64,000 nucleotides of DNA, from assembly GCF_013303125.1 (NCBI RefSeq), contig NZ_JABTTE010000012.1, positions 1-64,000 of the forward strand, written 5' to 3'. The DNA comes from Calidifontibacillus erzurumensis (lineage in GTDB: Bacteria > Bacillota > Bacilli > Bacillales > Bacillaceae_J). Positions 1 through 9,167 of the stretch are shown piece by piece. The notes beneath the pieces are model-generated. The model made no database searches, was not told where the DNA came from, and worked only from the letters and a program-made list of their open reading frames with translations. The position numbers and the translations under genes are program-made. Numbering within the stretch: position 1 is the stretch's first letter; every line of letters starts with the position of its first letter.

Positions 1-612
1 CGCTGCAACCTTCTGCATTTTTCACTTGCAAAAAACACTCGGAACTCTACCCATGTAATGGAACATCCTTTTTAACCCTTCCAAGAAACATTCTCTGTTT
101 TGAGAAGGCATGACTTGAACATATGCTGCATTACTATATGGAAATGAGAGAACAAGGAAAGGGAGATTCATATGTTCACCCTTATAGATAAAAGGGGCTT
201 CACCAAAATCTACTTGAGCTGTTGCTGGTTTGGCTTCTAAAGGCAACGCTGCTGACTCACTTTCTTCCAAAAGTTCCTTTTTCCTTTTAGATACATAAAG
301 CCGAACCGAACGATCTGATCCTGTAAAACCAAATTGTTCTTTTAACATCTCAAACATTCTCTTTGCTGTTCTTCGATACTTTTTCTTCTTTGTTAAGTCC
401 TCTTTCAACCATTGGTCTAATATATGTTTTACAGGATCCATGACCTTAGCTTTTCTCTTTTGTTTTACCTTGGAGGCACTAAAATCCTCCATCTCCGCAT
501 ATTTCTTAACAGTTCTTGGATCACGGTTCATTCTTTTGGTAATCTCAGAATAAGAACATCCTTTGTGATTGGCCTCATGTCTGATATAATTTATTTCAGC
601 CACTGCTAACAT
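1..612 (-). pseudogene. istA: IstA-type transposase, N-terminal part, interrupted by a stop
   Basis: The reading frame starts at 612 behind a GGAG Shine-Dalgarno and runs 196 codons to a TGA at 22-24. It begins with a helix-turn-helix (about residues 8-40, SYSEITKRMNRDPRTVKKYA) and enters a DDE integrase core whose first catalytic Asp lies in QVDFGEA (about residue 134). IS21 transposases are normally 380-520 residues. The stop falls where the second catalytic Asp-Asn pair is expected. The same frame continues beyond it as KMQKVAA to the window edge, so this is a nonsense or local mutation, not just truncation by the window. The copy is probably inactive. The rest of the gene is not visible. 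Confidence 0.75.
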
Positions 613-753
613 CTCCTTAAATACCTCCCGTTGAACTTGTTAGCCCAACTAGGAGGGTAGTGTATTTGGGGAATGTTGGCAAGTGGTTTTTTTGTCCTCG
701 AAGAACTACATAAATTAATTGCCAAACGTTACATTTTTATTTTGCCATATACA
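1..753 (-). mobile_element. IS21-family insertion sequence, one end only, cut by the window edge
   Basis: The transposase fragment at 22-612 is followed by an IS21-type end. TTAATTGCC at 715-723 and ATTTTGCC at 739-746 carry the same GCC core spaced 23 bp apart, and the outer terminus reads TGTATATGGC on the minus strand, ending near 753. The same paired, 23-bp-spaced motif forms both ends of the small element at 2807-3064. Multiple subterminal repeats and a TG terminus are typical of the IS21 family. The other end and the istB helper gene would lie outside the window. Confidence 0.65.
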
Positions 754-1095
754 GATCCTCTCGATTCATTCGAACTGATATTTTTCCATAATTACTTTGT
801 TAAAATATTGTTTCATGATTTCGAATCCGTTTCTATATGAATTCTTTATATTACAGCGGTTTTTTAACAAGTTTTTGAGAACAAGATTTATGAATAAAAA
901 GAGGAACTTTACCCAAAATTGGGAAGTTCCTCTTTAACATTCATACAGTTTTTTCTTTTTACTTGAATTTTGAATCATTCTATCTCTCAAAGCCGATGCA
1001 ATAATACCTTCAAAAAAGGAGGATAAATATACAAATAAGTCTTTATCGGTTGACACAGCTTGGTCTAACACTATACAGCTTTAATTGCTTAAAAC
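754..1095. other. Intergenic region, no gene seen
   Basis: AT-rich sequence between the IS21 end and the stalk/TolC-like gene. Apart from the terminator at 895-935 I see no coding or RNA signal. Confidence 0.5.
895..935 (-). terminator. Rho-independent terminator of the stalk/TolC-like gene
   Basis: Inverted repeat GAGGAACTT (901-909) / AAGTTCCTC (924-932), followed on the minus strand by a T-rich run (896-900). It lies about 160 bp past the stop of the gene at 1096-2580. Confidence 0.75.
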
Positions 1096-2580
1096 CTAAT
1101 TTCCGCCACCTACTGCAAGCCAAGGCTTCTCATATTGGATTTTTAATAATTCTAGGTTTGCAGCTATATCAAACATGTTTTGCTTAACAGTGTCAACTTG
1201 AACATTAACTTCCATTAAATTTACTAATGGAACCAAACCTAAATCATATTTTGTTTTCAAAACTTTTTGATTCTGTTCCAAATCAATAAGTTTTGTTTTC
1301 AATATTTCATAGTTATTTTCCAAATCTCTAATTTTATGGTAAGTGTCTCTAATTGATTTTTCTAGATTTTTCTTTTGCTCAGATAAAGTTAATTTTGCCT
1401 TTTCAACATTTAACTCTGTTACTGTGTAAGAATCAGTATTTGCCGGATTGTTAAATACATAGGTATCTAAAGCGCTTTGTGCTATCTTTACATTTTCTTC
1501 ATAAAGTTTTATGTAAACACTATCTGATAATGTTTTCGTTACATGATAGTCTACATCCGTTTCAAACTCACCTACATATTTCGGTACATCAATAAGGTTA
1601 AAACGGGAATTTAACGGGTTACCAACAAGTTGATTAAAGTTATCGTATGCTTTAGCTAATGCATCTTGTGCCGCTTTAAATTCCTTTTCTTTTTCTGAAA
1701 GAGCATTGTTTGCAAGAATTAAATCTGTTTCACTTAATAAACCTTGCATTGCCTTTTGTTTGTTAATATTGTTTTGAACTTTAGCAAGCTCCAATTGTTT
1801 TTCTAATAACTTCAGTTTCTCTTCTGTTTGTAAAATAGTATTGTATGCATTTTTTACCTGTAAATAAATAGCATCTGTTTTTATAACTAATTGCTTCTCT
1901 GCCACTCCCAGTTTCGCATAAGCAGCATTTAAATATGCAACATTTGTTAATATATTATTGAAAACCAAGGTAGAAGTATCATCACGTCTTTCTTCCTCTT
2001 GTTGAATTGTTAATAGTTGTGCTTTTATTTCAGGACTATTGTTAATCGCTTTTTCATAAGCTTCCTCGAAGGTAATAGACTTTAGCGTTGATTCTTCTTT
2101 TTGATTAGCTTTATTAACTGTTGGCTCATCTTTTGTTGTACCTGGTGACGTTATATTCACTGTTCTCGTATTTTCATCCCAATCAACTTTAGCTCCAAAA
2201 GATTCGCTTACAAAGCGTAGTGGAACCATCGTCCGATCGTTAATAATCTTCGCTTCTGTTAGAAGTGAGATTGGTTGGTAATTTTTTAAAGCTTGTTTTG
2301 AACCAATTTTTAATTCAAGAATATCGTCTCCTTTTTGTGCAATAACCTTTCGCTCATTTGCATCCCATTTCACTTCAATTCCCATTGATTCAAAAACACC
2401 GCGCAACGGAACAAGCGTAACCTCATTATAAATTATTGGTGGTTGTGAAAATGTTTTTTGTTCACCGTCAATGGTTATCCCAGCAGTTGGATACGTTCCC
2501 TCAGCTTGCGCATCGGTAAGAGACGGTAGGGTAAGTATTGAAGCACATACAGCAAAGGTAACCATTTTTTTCTTGATCAT
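1096..2580 (-). CDS. Secreted stalk-domain (CuAO-N-like) protein fused to a TolC-like coiled-coil domain
   Basis: A 494-residue exported protein. A signal peptide covers residues 1-26 or so (basic start, hydrophobic core, DAQA cut region). Residues 33-143 hold a copper-amine-oxidase N-terminal-like 'stalk' domain (PF07833 type) with its repeated signature VPLRGVFESMGIEVKWD and VPLRFVSESFGAKVDWD. From about residue 169 to the end it resembles TolC/outer-membrane-factor proteins: the entry TFEEAYEKAINNSPEIKAQ, then long alternating helices rich in Lys, Glu and Leu, including GLVPLVNLMEVNVQ. A Gram-positive cell has no outer membrane, so a periplasm-spanning efflux role is unlikely; a cell-wall structural or envelope-bridging role is inference. 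The start is supported by AGGAG about 11 nt upstream. It stands alone, with its own terminator, beside the surface-glycan cluster. Confidence 0.8.
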   Translation of the reverse strand: MIKKKMVTFAVCASILTLPSLTDAQAEGTYPTAGITIDGEQKTFSQPPIIYNEVTLVPLRGVFESMGIEVKWDANERKVIAQKGDDILELKIGSKQALKNYQPISLLTEAKIINDRTMVPLRFVSESFGAKVDWDENTRTVNITSPGTTKDEPTVNKANQKEESTLKSITFEEAYEKAINNSPEIKAQLLTIQQEEERRDDTSTLVFNNILTNVAYLNAAYAKLGVAEKQLVIKTDAIYLQVKNAYNTILQTEEKLKLLEKQLELAKVQNNINKQKAMQGLLSETDLILANNALSEKEKEFKAAQDALAKAYDNFNQLVGNPLNSRFNLIDVPKYVGEFETDVDYHVTKTLSDSVYIKLYEENVKIAQSALDTYVFNNPANTDSYTVTELNVEKAKLTLSEQKKNLEKSIRDTYHKIRDLENNYEILKTKLIDLEQNQKVLKTKYDLGLVPLVNLMEVNVQVDTVKQNMFDIAANLELLKIQYEKPWLAVGGGN

Positions 2581-2806
2581 TAATAGTCAACTCCTATTTG
2601 CAGGTATATAATAAAACCATAACTTCATACGAAATGAAGTGTAATGAAGCCAAAATATAGTATTCAGTCCCAGCATATGATCGGTTAAAAGCTTTAGACT
2701 TAATTTAAAAAGATAAAACACAGCATTAAAACTCAGCTAAAATAATAGTTTTCTTTTACTCACACCCCTTTATAAAAAATCATTTACAAATTGAATACTA
2801 TTAAAC

Positions 2807-3064
2807 TGTTTTTGGCAATTAAAAAATGCATGAAATGGCAATTAAATTTATTCTATATCTTGAATAATTATTCGTATCTATAGTCGCTTGACATGGAGCC
2901 TCTGCGGGCATGATTTCTTGCAAAGGGGCAAGCCACAATTATATTATGGCTTTGCCAGGCAAAGAAGCCTATCATGCCCGCCACTCCATGTTAAGCGTCA
3001 AATATGCAAAAATTTATGCATAACCTTAATTGCCAAACACTACAAAAATTAATTGCCATCAACA
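2807..3064. mobile_element. 258-bp IS21-type MITE with 7-bp target duplication and internal palindrome
   Basis: Both termini start with TG and carry two GGCAATTAA motifs 23 bp apart: 2814-2822 and 2837-2845 on the left, 3026-3034 and 3049-3057 inverted on the right. The ends read TGTTTTTGGCAATTAA and TGTTGATGGCAATTAA. The element is flanked by the direct repeat ATTAAAC (2800-2806 and 3065-3071), a clean target-site duplication. Inside, 2883-2940 and 2941-2999 form a long imperfect inverted repeat with arms containing GCTTGACATGGAG and GCGGGCATGAT, matched by ATCATGCCCGC and CTCCATGTTAAGC. It has no coding capacity. The ends match those of the IS21 fragment at 1-753, which suggests it is mobilised by that family. 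Confidence 0.75.
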
Positions 3065-3071
3065 ATTAAAC

Positions 3072-3583
3072 TTTCATTTTTTTTTTGTAATAAAAAAATG
3101 TAGTGCTTAAAAATAAGATATGTATATTTTAATTATATACCATTTCAAAAAAGAAGTGGTTACATTAGGCATATTCATGCAAAGCATTGCGTAAAGTTTG
3201 ATCCACAAGAAAATATGCCCAATCAATTTAAAGTTTAAGAGGATTAAAATATATAATTGAATATAATTATTATCCTCCCAAGCGAATTAAATTTATTACA
3301 TAAAACAATCGTTAGTTATTGATTATTTTTCCTCCATTCATTTCATGACACTTCCTTTTATTATTTTATATCATTATAAAAATAAACGACAATGGAAAGG
3401 TTTTACAAATAGTTGTAAAAATGATAACCGTTGGAAATTTAGTACTTTTTAATGAAATAGTAGGAATAGTAGAAATGATTGATCCATGTACAAATTTCGA
3501 CAAATTGACAAGTAGTCTATTATTGGTGGATTACTTTTCATTAAGCTTGCAGTCGTAACTTTAAGCTGGACAAACTCTCTTAA
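3072..3583. other. Non-coding AT-rich stretch upstream of the stalk/TolC gene
   Basis: Together with 2581-2806, this AT-rich DNA lies between the stalk/TolC-like gene and the sugar transferase gene. I see no conserved gene and no clear promoter. Confidence 0.4.
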
Positions 3584-3619
3584 AAGAAAAAAATTGGGTC
3601 GATAACCAACACGACCCAA
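3584..3619 (-). terminator. Terminator downstream of the sugar transferase gene
   Basis: Stem TTGGGTCG (3594-3601) / CGACCCAA (3612-3619), followed on the minus strand by a run of Ts (complement of 3585-3593). It ends the transcript reading leftward out of the gene at 3665-5071. Confidence 0.85.
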
Positions 3620-3664
3620 CTACCTAAGTCCTTAACAAACAAGGACTATTCCCCTATATATCTC

Positions 3665-5071
3665 TTAATATGCGTTTTTATTCACAAATCCATTGACAAT
3701 CGTTTTTAGAATAATTTTAATATCAAACAAAAATGACCAGTTTTCGATGTAAAAAATGTCGTGGACAATCCGGTCTTTAATTGAAGTATCACCACGCAGG
3801 CCACAAACTTGTGCCCAGCCTGTAATCCCCGGACGAACATGATGCTTAATCATGTATTTTGGTATTTCTTCTTTAAATCGATCAACAAAGTAAGGACGCT
3901 CAGGTCGCGGTCCTACAACACTCATATCACCTTTTAAAACATTAAAAAATTGTGGCAGTTCATCAAGACTAGTTTTCCGTAAAAACGTTCCAAATTTCGT
4001 ACGGCGCGGATCATTTGCTGTCGTCCATTGTGTATTTGATACACTCTCAGGCATATGTTTCATTGAGCGAAACTTGTACATTTGAAAGGTACGACGATTT
4101 AACCCTACCCGCTCTTGTTTAAAAATGATTGGTCCAGGAGATGTTAATTTAATACCAATCGCAATTAATATCATTAACGGTAATGTAATGATAATCGCAC
4201 AAATTGAAAAAACAATATCGAACAACCGCTTCAACATACGGTTTTGAGCATCATCGAGCGGCACATCCCTAACATTAACCAACGGAATATCACCAAGCGT
4301 ATCAAAATGAGGGGATGCCGGTAGAATATCATAAAAATCCGGAATAATCGAAGTGCGAACTCCTGCCTTTTCACAAGCCTCTACGATTTGTCGATACTTG
4401 TTATGTGCACGAATCGGCAGTGCGACGACCACTTCATCAACAAGTTTATTTTCCAATACTTCAGAAAGCTGTTCTGTAGTCCCAATAATTTCTCCATATT
4501 TACTGAGCTCAGGCGGAAAAGATTTCACATAATCATCAAGAAAGCCAATGACCTGAAATCCAAACTCAGGATTCCTCATTAAAGTATCATAATATCGACG
4601 GCCAAGCTCTCCAGCACCTATCACTAAGATAAATTGCTTATTATACCCTTTGCGACGCATAGTCCGCAAACTAATTTTCACGAATAAGCGGTAAGAAACA
4701 ACAAAGATTAAACAGAATGCAAAATATAGGATTAACAAATAGCGCGACAAATCGACAACTTTAAATAAGAAAAGCAAACTCAATAGCATAAACATGCTGA
4801 AAATATGAATCTGAAAAACTTTCATCATTTCAAACGCAAATTTTTTCTTACGTTTTGGTACATATATCCCTAATACATACCCAATTGCAATGGCAATAAA
4901 TCCATAAATAATGCTCCAGAAAAAATATGTTTGAAACGGCAAAACACCATCAAGATTTTCTTTCAAAACTTGAAAACGGAAAAACCATGCCAGTAAAAAT
5001 GCAATTTGAATGGCAATAAAATCAGCCATCACATACATTTGTGTCAAAAATCTCTCACGTCCACGAATCAT
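3665..5071 (-). CDS. Polyprenyl-phosphate sugar-1-phosphate transferase (WbaP/WsaP type)
   Basis: A 468-residue membrane enzyme that starts glycan assembly by moving a hexose-1-phosphate from a UDP-sugar to undecaprenyl phosphate. The N-terminal third holds four to five membrane segments. A Rossmann-like region follows ([14 protein letters not shown], near residue 155). The C-terminal catalytic domain (about 280-468) has the usual membrane-entry KRLFDIVFS, the [13 protein letters not shown] loop, KFRSM, and the [18 protein letters not shown] segment with GPRPE. Length and layout are those of WbaP/EPS initiating transferases. In Geobacillus S-layer glycosylation the equivalent is WsaP, which transfers galactose. 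The sugar used here cannot be read from the sequence. It is the last gene of the cluster in the direction of transcription, 117 bp after galU. Confidence 0.9.
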   Translation of the reverse strand: MIRGRERFLTQMYVMADFIAIQIAFLLAWFFRFQVLKENLDGVLPFQTYFFWSIIYGFIAIAIGYVLGIYVPKRKKKFAFEMMKVFQIHIFSMFMLLSLLFLFKVVDLSRYLLILYFAFCLIFVVSYRLFVKISLRTMRRKGYNKQFILVIGAGELGRRYYDTLMRNPEFGFQVIGFLDDYVKSFPPELSKYGEIIGTTEQLSEVLENKLVDEVVVALPIRAHNKYRQIVEACEKAGVRTSIIPDFYDILPASPHFDTLGDIPLVNVRDVPLDDAQNRMLKRLFDIVFSICAIIITLPLMILIAIGIKLTSPGPIIFKQERVGLNRRTFQMYKFRSMKHMPESVSNTQWTTANDPRRTKFGTFLRKTSLDELPQFFNVLKGDMSVVGPRPERPYFVDRFKEEIPKYMIKHHVRPGITGWAQVCGLRGDTSIKDRIVHDIFYIENWSFLFDIKIILKTIVNGFVNKNAY

Positions 5072-5188
5072 TTAGCACCACCACTATTAGACATCGATCA
5101 ACAATATTTTAACAAATTCTATTAATATTTTGTAGAATTTAAACGCTAGAGCAAATGAAATAAAGCCGCTTTTACTAGTTGAGGTCTA

Positions 5189-6082
5189 CTATTTCTTAAC
5201 CGTTTTTACTTCTATAATATTTTGTAAGTACTCTAACACATTTTCTCGTAAATCATCACGCTCTAACGCAAATTCAATGGTCGCTTTAATAAATCCCATT
5301 TTATCTCCAACATCATGACATTTTCCTTCAAAATGATAAGCAACCACAATCTGTTGCTCATTTAACAGCTTAATAGCATCCGTCAACTGAATCTCTCCAC
5401 CAGCACCCGGCTTTACTTGATCAAACAAATAGAAAATCTCCGGCCGCAAAATATAACGTCCCATAATTGCAAAATTAGACGGCGCTTCTTCCTGTTTTGG
5501 CTTTTCCACCAAATCACCGATTCGAAACACACCTTTATCAATTTCTCCCCCTACAGGCGCTATAATACCGTATTTCGACACATCTTCATCCGACACTGGC
5601 TGTACGCCAATGACCGATAAATTAAAACGCTCATACACATCGATCAATTGCTTTAGGGCTGGCTTACCTGTCGAATGAACAATATCATCACCTAACAAAA
5701 CGGCAAATGGCTCATTGCCAATAAAACTACTGGCACAGAAAATGGCATGCCCTAACCCCTTGGGCTCCTTTTGCCTTATGTAATGAATATTAGCCAAATT
5801 ACTTATACTTTTTATTTCTTTAAGCAAATCCCATTTTTCCTTCTTCGCAAGCGTCTCTTCTAACTCATACGATTTATCAAAATGATCTTCAATCGCTCGC
5901 TTACCTCTCCCTGTTACTACGATAATATCCTCAATCCCGGAAGCAACGGCTTCTTCGATAATATATTGAATCGCTGGTTTATCTACAATTGGCAACATTT
6001 CTTTCGGTTGAGCTTTCGTTGCCGGCAAAAAACGCGTCCCTAATCCAGCAGCTGGAATAATCGCTTTTCTGACTTTCTTCAT
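5189..6082 (-). CDS. galU: UTP-glucose-1-phosphate uridylyltransferase
   Basis: A 297-residue cytoplasmic enzyme that makes UDP-glucose from UTP and glucose-1-phosphate. The nucleotide-binding start [20 protein letters not shown] (residues 8-27) and the sugar-binding VEKPK motif are intact, as is [10 protein letters not shown]. Length matches GalU/GtaB of Bacillus (about 292-300). In this cluster it would supply UDP-glucose, or UDP-galactose after epimerisation, to the initiating transferase encoded just downstream. A possible promoter with the palindromic ATTATATAAT at 6111-6120 lies about 30 bp upstream, but no good -35 is seen. Confidence 0.95.
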   Translation of the reverse strand: MKKVRKAIIPAAGLGTRFLPATKAQPKEMLPIVDKPAIQYIIEEAVASGIEDIIVVTGRGKRAIEDHFDKSYELEETLAKKEKWDLLKEIKSISNLANIHYIRQKEPKGLGHAIFCASSFIGNEPFAVLLGDDIVHSTGKPALKQLIDVYERFNLSVIGVQPVSDEDVSKYGIIAPVGGEIDKGVFRIGDLVEKPKQEEAPSNFAIMGRYILRPEIFYLFDQVKPGAGGEIQLTDAIKLLNEQQIVVAYHFEGKCHDVGDKMGFIKATIEFALERDDLRENVLEYLQNIIEVKTVKK

Positions 6083-6299
6083 TAACTAAACCCCCACCGT
6101 TTACATTTTTATTATATAATGAAAATTAATATCACTTTTACGTTAATCAACCGTTACATTTCCTTGACAACCTTAGATCTATTTTATCAAAATAAATAGG
6201 TCAATTGTAGAATAAATGAATTTGTAAACTCGGTAAAAACTCACTAGTTCTTTTCCGAGCAATTAGATTTTTACGTGTTAATGCAAAAAATATTTCCAT

Positions 6300-7166
6300 T
6301 TATTTTTTTGTTTTTATTAGATTCAAAACGACAGATAACAAAAACTTCAATCCAATTCCTGTATAAACAAGTCCATTTATAAAAAAGGGATATTTTTTCG
6401 AAAAATGTTTACGGTGAAATAAAGCCATCGCACGATGAAATTCGTAGATAATCTTCATGGGTTTCCGTCGGCTGCTTGCTCCTTTATAATGAATGATTGA
6501 TGTGTATGGATAGTAATAAATATCCCAACCTGCTTTTTTAATGCGGTAACACCAATCAATATCTTCACCATACATGAAAAACTCCTCATCCAATAAGCCA
6601 ACCTGCTCAATCACATCACGGCGTAAAAGCATAAAAGCACCTACTAAACAATCCACTGGATAATCTTTATCTGGGTCGAGATGACCTAAGTGATATTGAT
6701 TGAAGCGAGGACTAGTTGGAAAAAGTTTCGCAAGTCCTGAAAAATAATAAAAGGATGCTTCTGGTGTCGGAAAACCACGTCGACATGCTTGATCTAACGT
6801 TCCATCAGGCAAAACAACCTTGCAACCGCTCGCTCCAACCCTCGGATGAGCTTCCATAAAATCAAGCATCACTTCAAGCGTATCCTCTTGGATGATTGTG
6901 TCTGAATTAAGAAGCAAAATATAGTTCCCTTTGGCTATTCGAATCGCTTGATTATTCGCTTTAGAAAAGCCGACATTTTCTTTGTTTTCGATCATCGTTA
7001 TTTGCGGAAACTCTTTTCGAAAAGCTTGGACGGATCCGTCCGTAGAGTTGTTGTCAACTAACAAGATTTCATAAGAATACCGTGTTTTTGATTGAAATAC
7101 GGATCGAATGGCATCCAATGTCAACTGCTTTGTATTAAAATTAACAATAATGATACTTACATCCAT
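6300..7166 (-). CDS. Glycosyltransferase family 2, WbbL-like (putative rhamnosyltransferase)
   Basis: GT-A fold glycosyltransferase starting MDVSIIIVNFNTKQ. Visible motifs are LVDNNSTDGS, NSDT (the DXD-equivalent), and the late acceptor motif FMYGEDIDWCYRIKKAGW, typical of WbbL-like rhamnosyltransferases. The C terminus has a hydrophobic stretch. The frame is open to an ATG at 7217, but AGGTGG lies 7 nt before the ATG at 7166, and family members start at this point, so I place the start there. It lies downstream of a second family-2 transferase and of the rml genes, which fits transfer of L-rhamnose from dTDP-L-rhamnose. Linkage and acceptor are unknown. Confidence 0.85.
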   Translation of the reverse strand: MDVSIIIVNFNTKQLTLDAIRSVFQSKTRYSYEILLVDNNSTDGSVQAFRKEFPQITMIENKENVGFSKANNQAIRIAKGNYILLLNSDTIIQEDTLEVMLDFMEAHPRVGASGCKVVLPDGTLDQACRRGFPTPEASFYYFSGLAKLFPTSPRFNQYHLGHLDPDKDYPVDCLVGAFMLLRRDVIEQVGLLDEEFFMYGEDIDWCYRIKKAGWDIYYYPYTSIIHYKGASSRRKPMKIIYEFHRAMALFHRKHFSKKYPFFINGLVYTGIGLKFLLSVVLNLIKTKK

Positions 7167-7218
7167 GTATATTCCACCTAACGCTAAAAACTTTAACAAA
7201 TCATTTGTATCAGCCATC

Positions 7219-8316
7219 TTACCAAATGCCTTTAAAATAACGATAGACGCTAGAATACGGAACTTTTCGATATTTTTTTATCCATTTTCGTTTGTTCTTC
7301 ATTGCAGAAAAGTTATTTGAAAAATCCTTCCATGCACTTAACAACTCTTTTTCTTTTAAAATCGCATATCCAAGACTTAAAATCTCATAAAATAAAATAA
7401 CTGGTAGATGTAGCAACATATATAAAAAAGAATCATTTTTGAGAATTGTATAATAGCGGTTGATGTAAGAATGCTTGCGGATTTTAAGTGATATTTCCGA
7501 CCGTTTTTTTTCACCTTGCCAGCCTCTTTTATGGGTTGCAATGGCTTCAGAAACAAAGATGGCTTTCCAGCCAAACAGCTGTGCTCGCCATGCCGCATCT
7601 ACATCTTCCTTATATGCAAAAAATGTTTCATCGAAAAACTCACCGTTGATCGATAGGTCGTCAATCATTTGCCTTCGATACATTGCCGCTGCACCGGATA
7701 CACCGAAAATTTCTGTCTTACGATCATACTGTCCTCGATCCATTTCACCAGCCCCACGGTCAAAAGCACGGCGATTTTTCTTCATTATTAGTCCGGTACT
7801 GTCCAACACTCTATTTTCTTTGCCTTGAGAATTTTTCCCCTCCCTAGATCCTGTTGCCATACTTTGCTCTACTCGTTGACCTTTTAGCTCATGCATTGAA
7901 TCATTTTGGGGGTGATATGAACTGCTTGAAATGTGCATATTCTCACTTATATCACGATACAGCTTTCCGGTGGCCGAACCTATCCGAGCATCCCGCTCCA
8001 TCGCATGAACGAGATGATACACATAATCCGGATGCAACACTACATCCGGATTAAGAACAAGCACATAGTCTGATTTTGATAACTGAAAAGCTTGATTATG
8101 ACCTCCAGTAAAACCGGTGTTCGTATGATTTTCAATCAAAACTATTTCCTTAGAAAATAAACTACTTTTAACTTTTTGAATAGTGGTATCTTTCGAACCG
8201 TTATCAATTACAATGATCTCAGAAACCGGATAAGATTGGCGTTCAACTGATTTTAAGCAAGCAATAATATCTTCTTCACTGTTAAATGTGACAATCTGAA
8301 CGGCAACTCTCTTCAT
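7219..8316 (-). CDS. Glycosyltransferase family 2 (putative rhamnosyltransferase)
   Basis: About 365 residues from the chosen start MKRVAVQIVTFNSEEDI. GT2 motifs are IVIDNGSKDTT, LVLNPDVVL (DXD-equivalent) and FAYKEDVDAAWRAQLFGW. A loop rich in Ser, Gln and charged residues (about 140-190) is an insertion relative to compact GT2 enzymes. The upstream rmlD stop overlaps this start as ATGA (8313-8316), with GGGG just before it, which favours 8316 over the upstream ATG at 8364. A hydrophobic C-terminal segment (LLHLPVILFYEILSLGYAIL) suggests membrane attachment. It is translationally coupled to rmlD, so dTDP-rhamnose is the likely donor. Confidence 0.85.
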   Translation of the reverse strand: MKRVAVQIVTFNSEEDIIACLKSVERQSYPVSEIIVIDNGSKDTTIQKVKSSLFSKEIVLIENHTNTGFTGGHNQAFQLSKSDYVLVLNPDVVLHPDYVYHLVHAMERDARIGSATGKLYRDISENMHISSSSYHPQNDSMHELKGQRVEQSMATGSREGKNSQGKENRVLDSTGLIMKKNRRAFDRGAGEMDRGQYDRKTEIFGVSGAAAMYRRQMIDDLSINGEFFDETFFAYKEDVDAAWRAQLFGWKAIFVSEAIATHKRGWQGEKKRSEISLKIRKHSYINRYYTILKNDSFLYMLLHLPVILFYEILSLGYAILKEKELLSAWKDFSNNFSAMKNKRKWIKKYRKVPYSSVYRYFKGIW

Positions 8317-9164
8317 GATGGTTGCCCCAGTTCTTTCAGAAAACTTTTCAATGCTTCTTTCCAATGGCGCAATTCGGTAAAACCATTGACCCGTATAGCC
8401 ATGTTGCCCAACACTGAATACGCAGGACGAGGTGCTGGTCTCGGGAATTCCAATGTAGTTAAAGGTTTTACATTTACATCTATATTTGCTTCTTCAAAGA
8501 TCGCTTTGGCAAACTCATACCAAGAACAATAGCCCGTATTCGTACAGTGATAAATGCCGTACTTTTCTGTTTGAATTAATTCAACTAAAAATTTTGCTAG
8601 ATCAACCGTGTACGTTGGTGAACCGATTTGATCTTGAACGACTCCCAGTTCTTGTTTCTCTTTTGCCAACTTAAGCATAGTCTTTACAAAATTATTGCCA
8701 TGTTTACCGTAAACCCATGCCGTTCGTACAATAAAATATTTTAAACTAAGTGTTTTGACCATTTCTTCACCGACGTACTTCGAATGGCCATAAATGTTAA
8801 GCGGATTCGTTTGTGAATACTCGTGATAAGGGGATTCCCCTTTTCCATCAAACACATAATCCGTACTAATGTAACAAAGCTTAGCTCCAACGGATGCAGC
8901 GGCTACAGCCACATTTCTTGTTCCAAATGCATTGACTAAGTAAGCCTGCTCCTGATCGGTTTCCGCTTGATCCACCTTTGTATAAGCAGCTGCATGAATA
9001 ATCACATCAGGCCGAATGTCCCGAATAATATATTGAACCGCTCCTTGATTTGTAATATCAAGCTCATCACGACCGAAAGCAAATACTTCAATATTCGATA
9101 AGGATAGCTCCTTGACAACATCAAACCCCAATTGTCCTTTTGCTCCTGTTACTAGAACTTTCAT
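8313..9164 (-). CDS. rmlD: dTDP-4-dehydrorhamnose reductase
   Basis: A 283-residue short-chain reductase for the last step of dTDP-L-rhamnose synthesis: NADPH-dependent reduction of dTDP-4-keto-rhamnose. The N-terminal nucleotide-binding motif is VTGAKGQLG. The catalytic YxxxK is in YGHSKYVGE, with STDYVFDG preceding it. Length is typical. It sits 3 bp after rmlB and overlaps the next glycosyltransferase by 4 bp, so rmlA-C-B-D and the transferases read as one transcription unit. Confidence 0.95.
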   Translation of the reverse strand: MKVLVTGAKGQLGFDVVKELSLSNIEVFAFGRDELDITNQGAVQYIIRDIRPDVIIHAAAYTKVDQAETDQEQAYLVNAFGTRNVAVAAASVGAKLCYISTDYVFDGKGESPYHEYSQTNPLNIYGHSKYVGEEMVKTLSLKYFIVRTAWVYGKHGNNFVKTMLKLAKEKQELGVVQDQIGSPTYTVDLAKFLVELIQTEKYGIYHCTNTGYCSWYEFAKAIFEEANIDVNVKPLTTLEFPRPAPRPAYSVLGNMAIRVNGFTELRHWKEALKSFLKELGQPS

Positions 9165-9167
9165 TAT

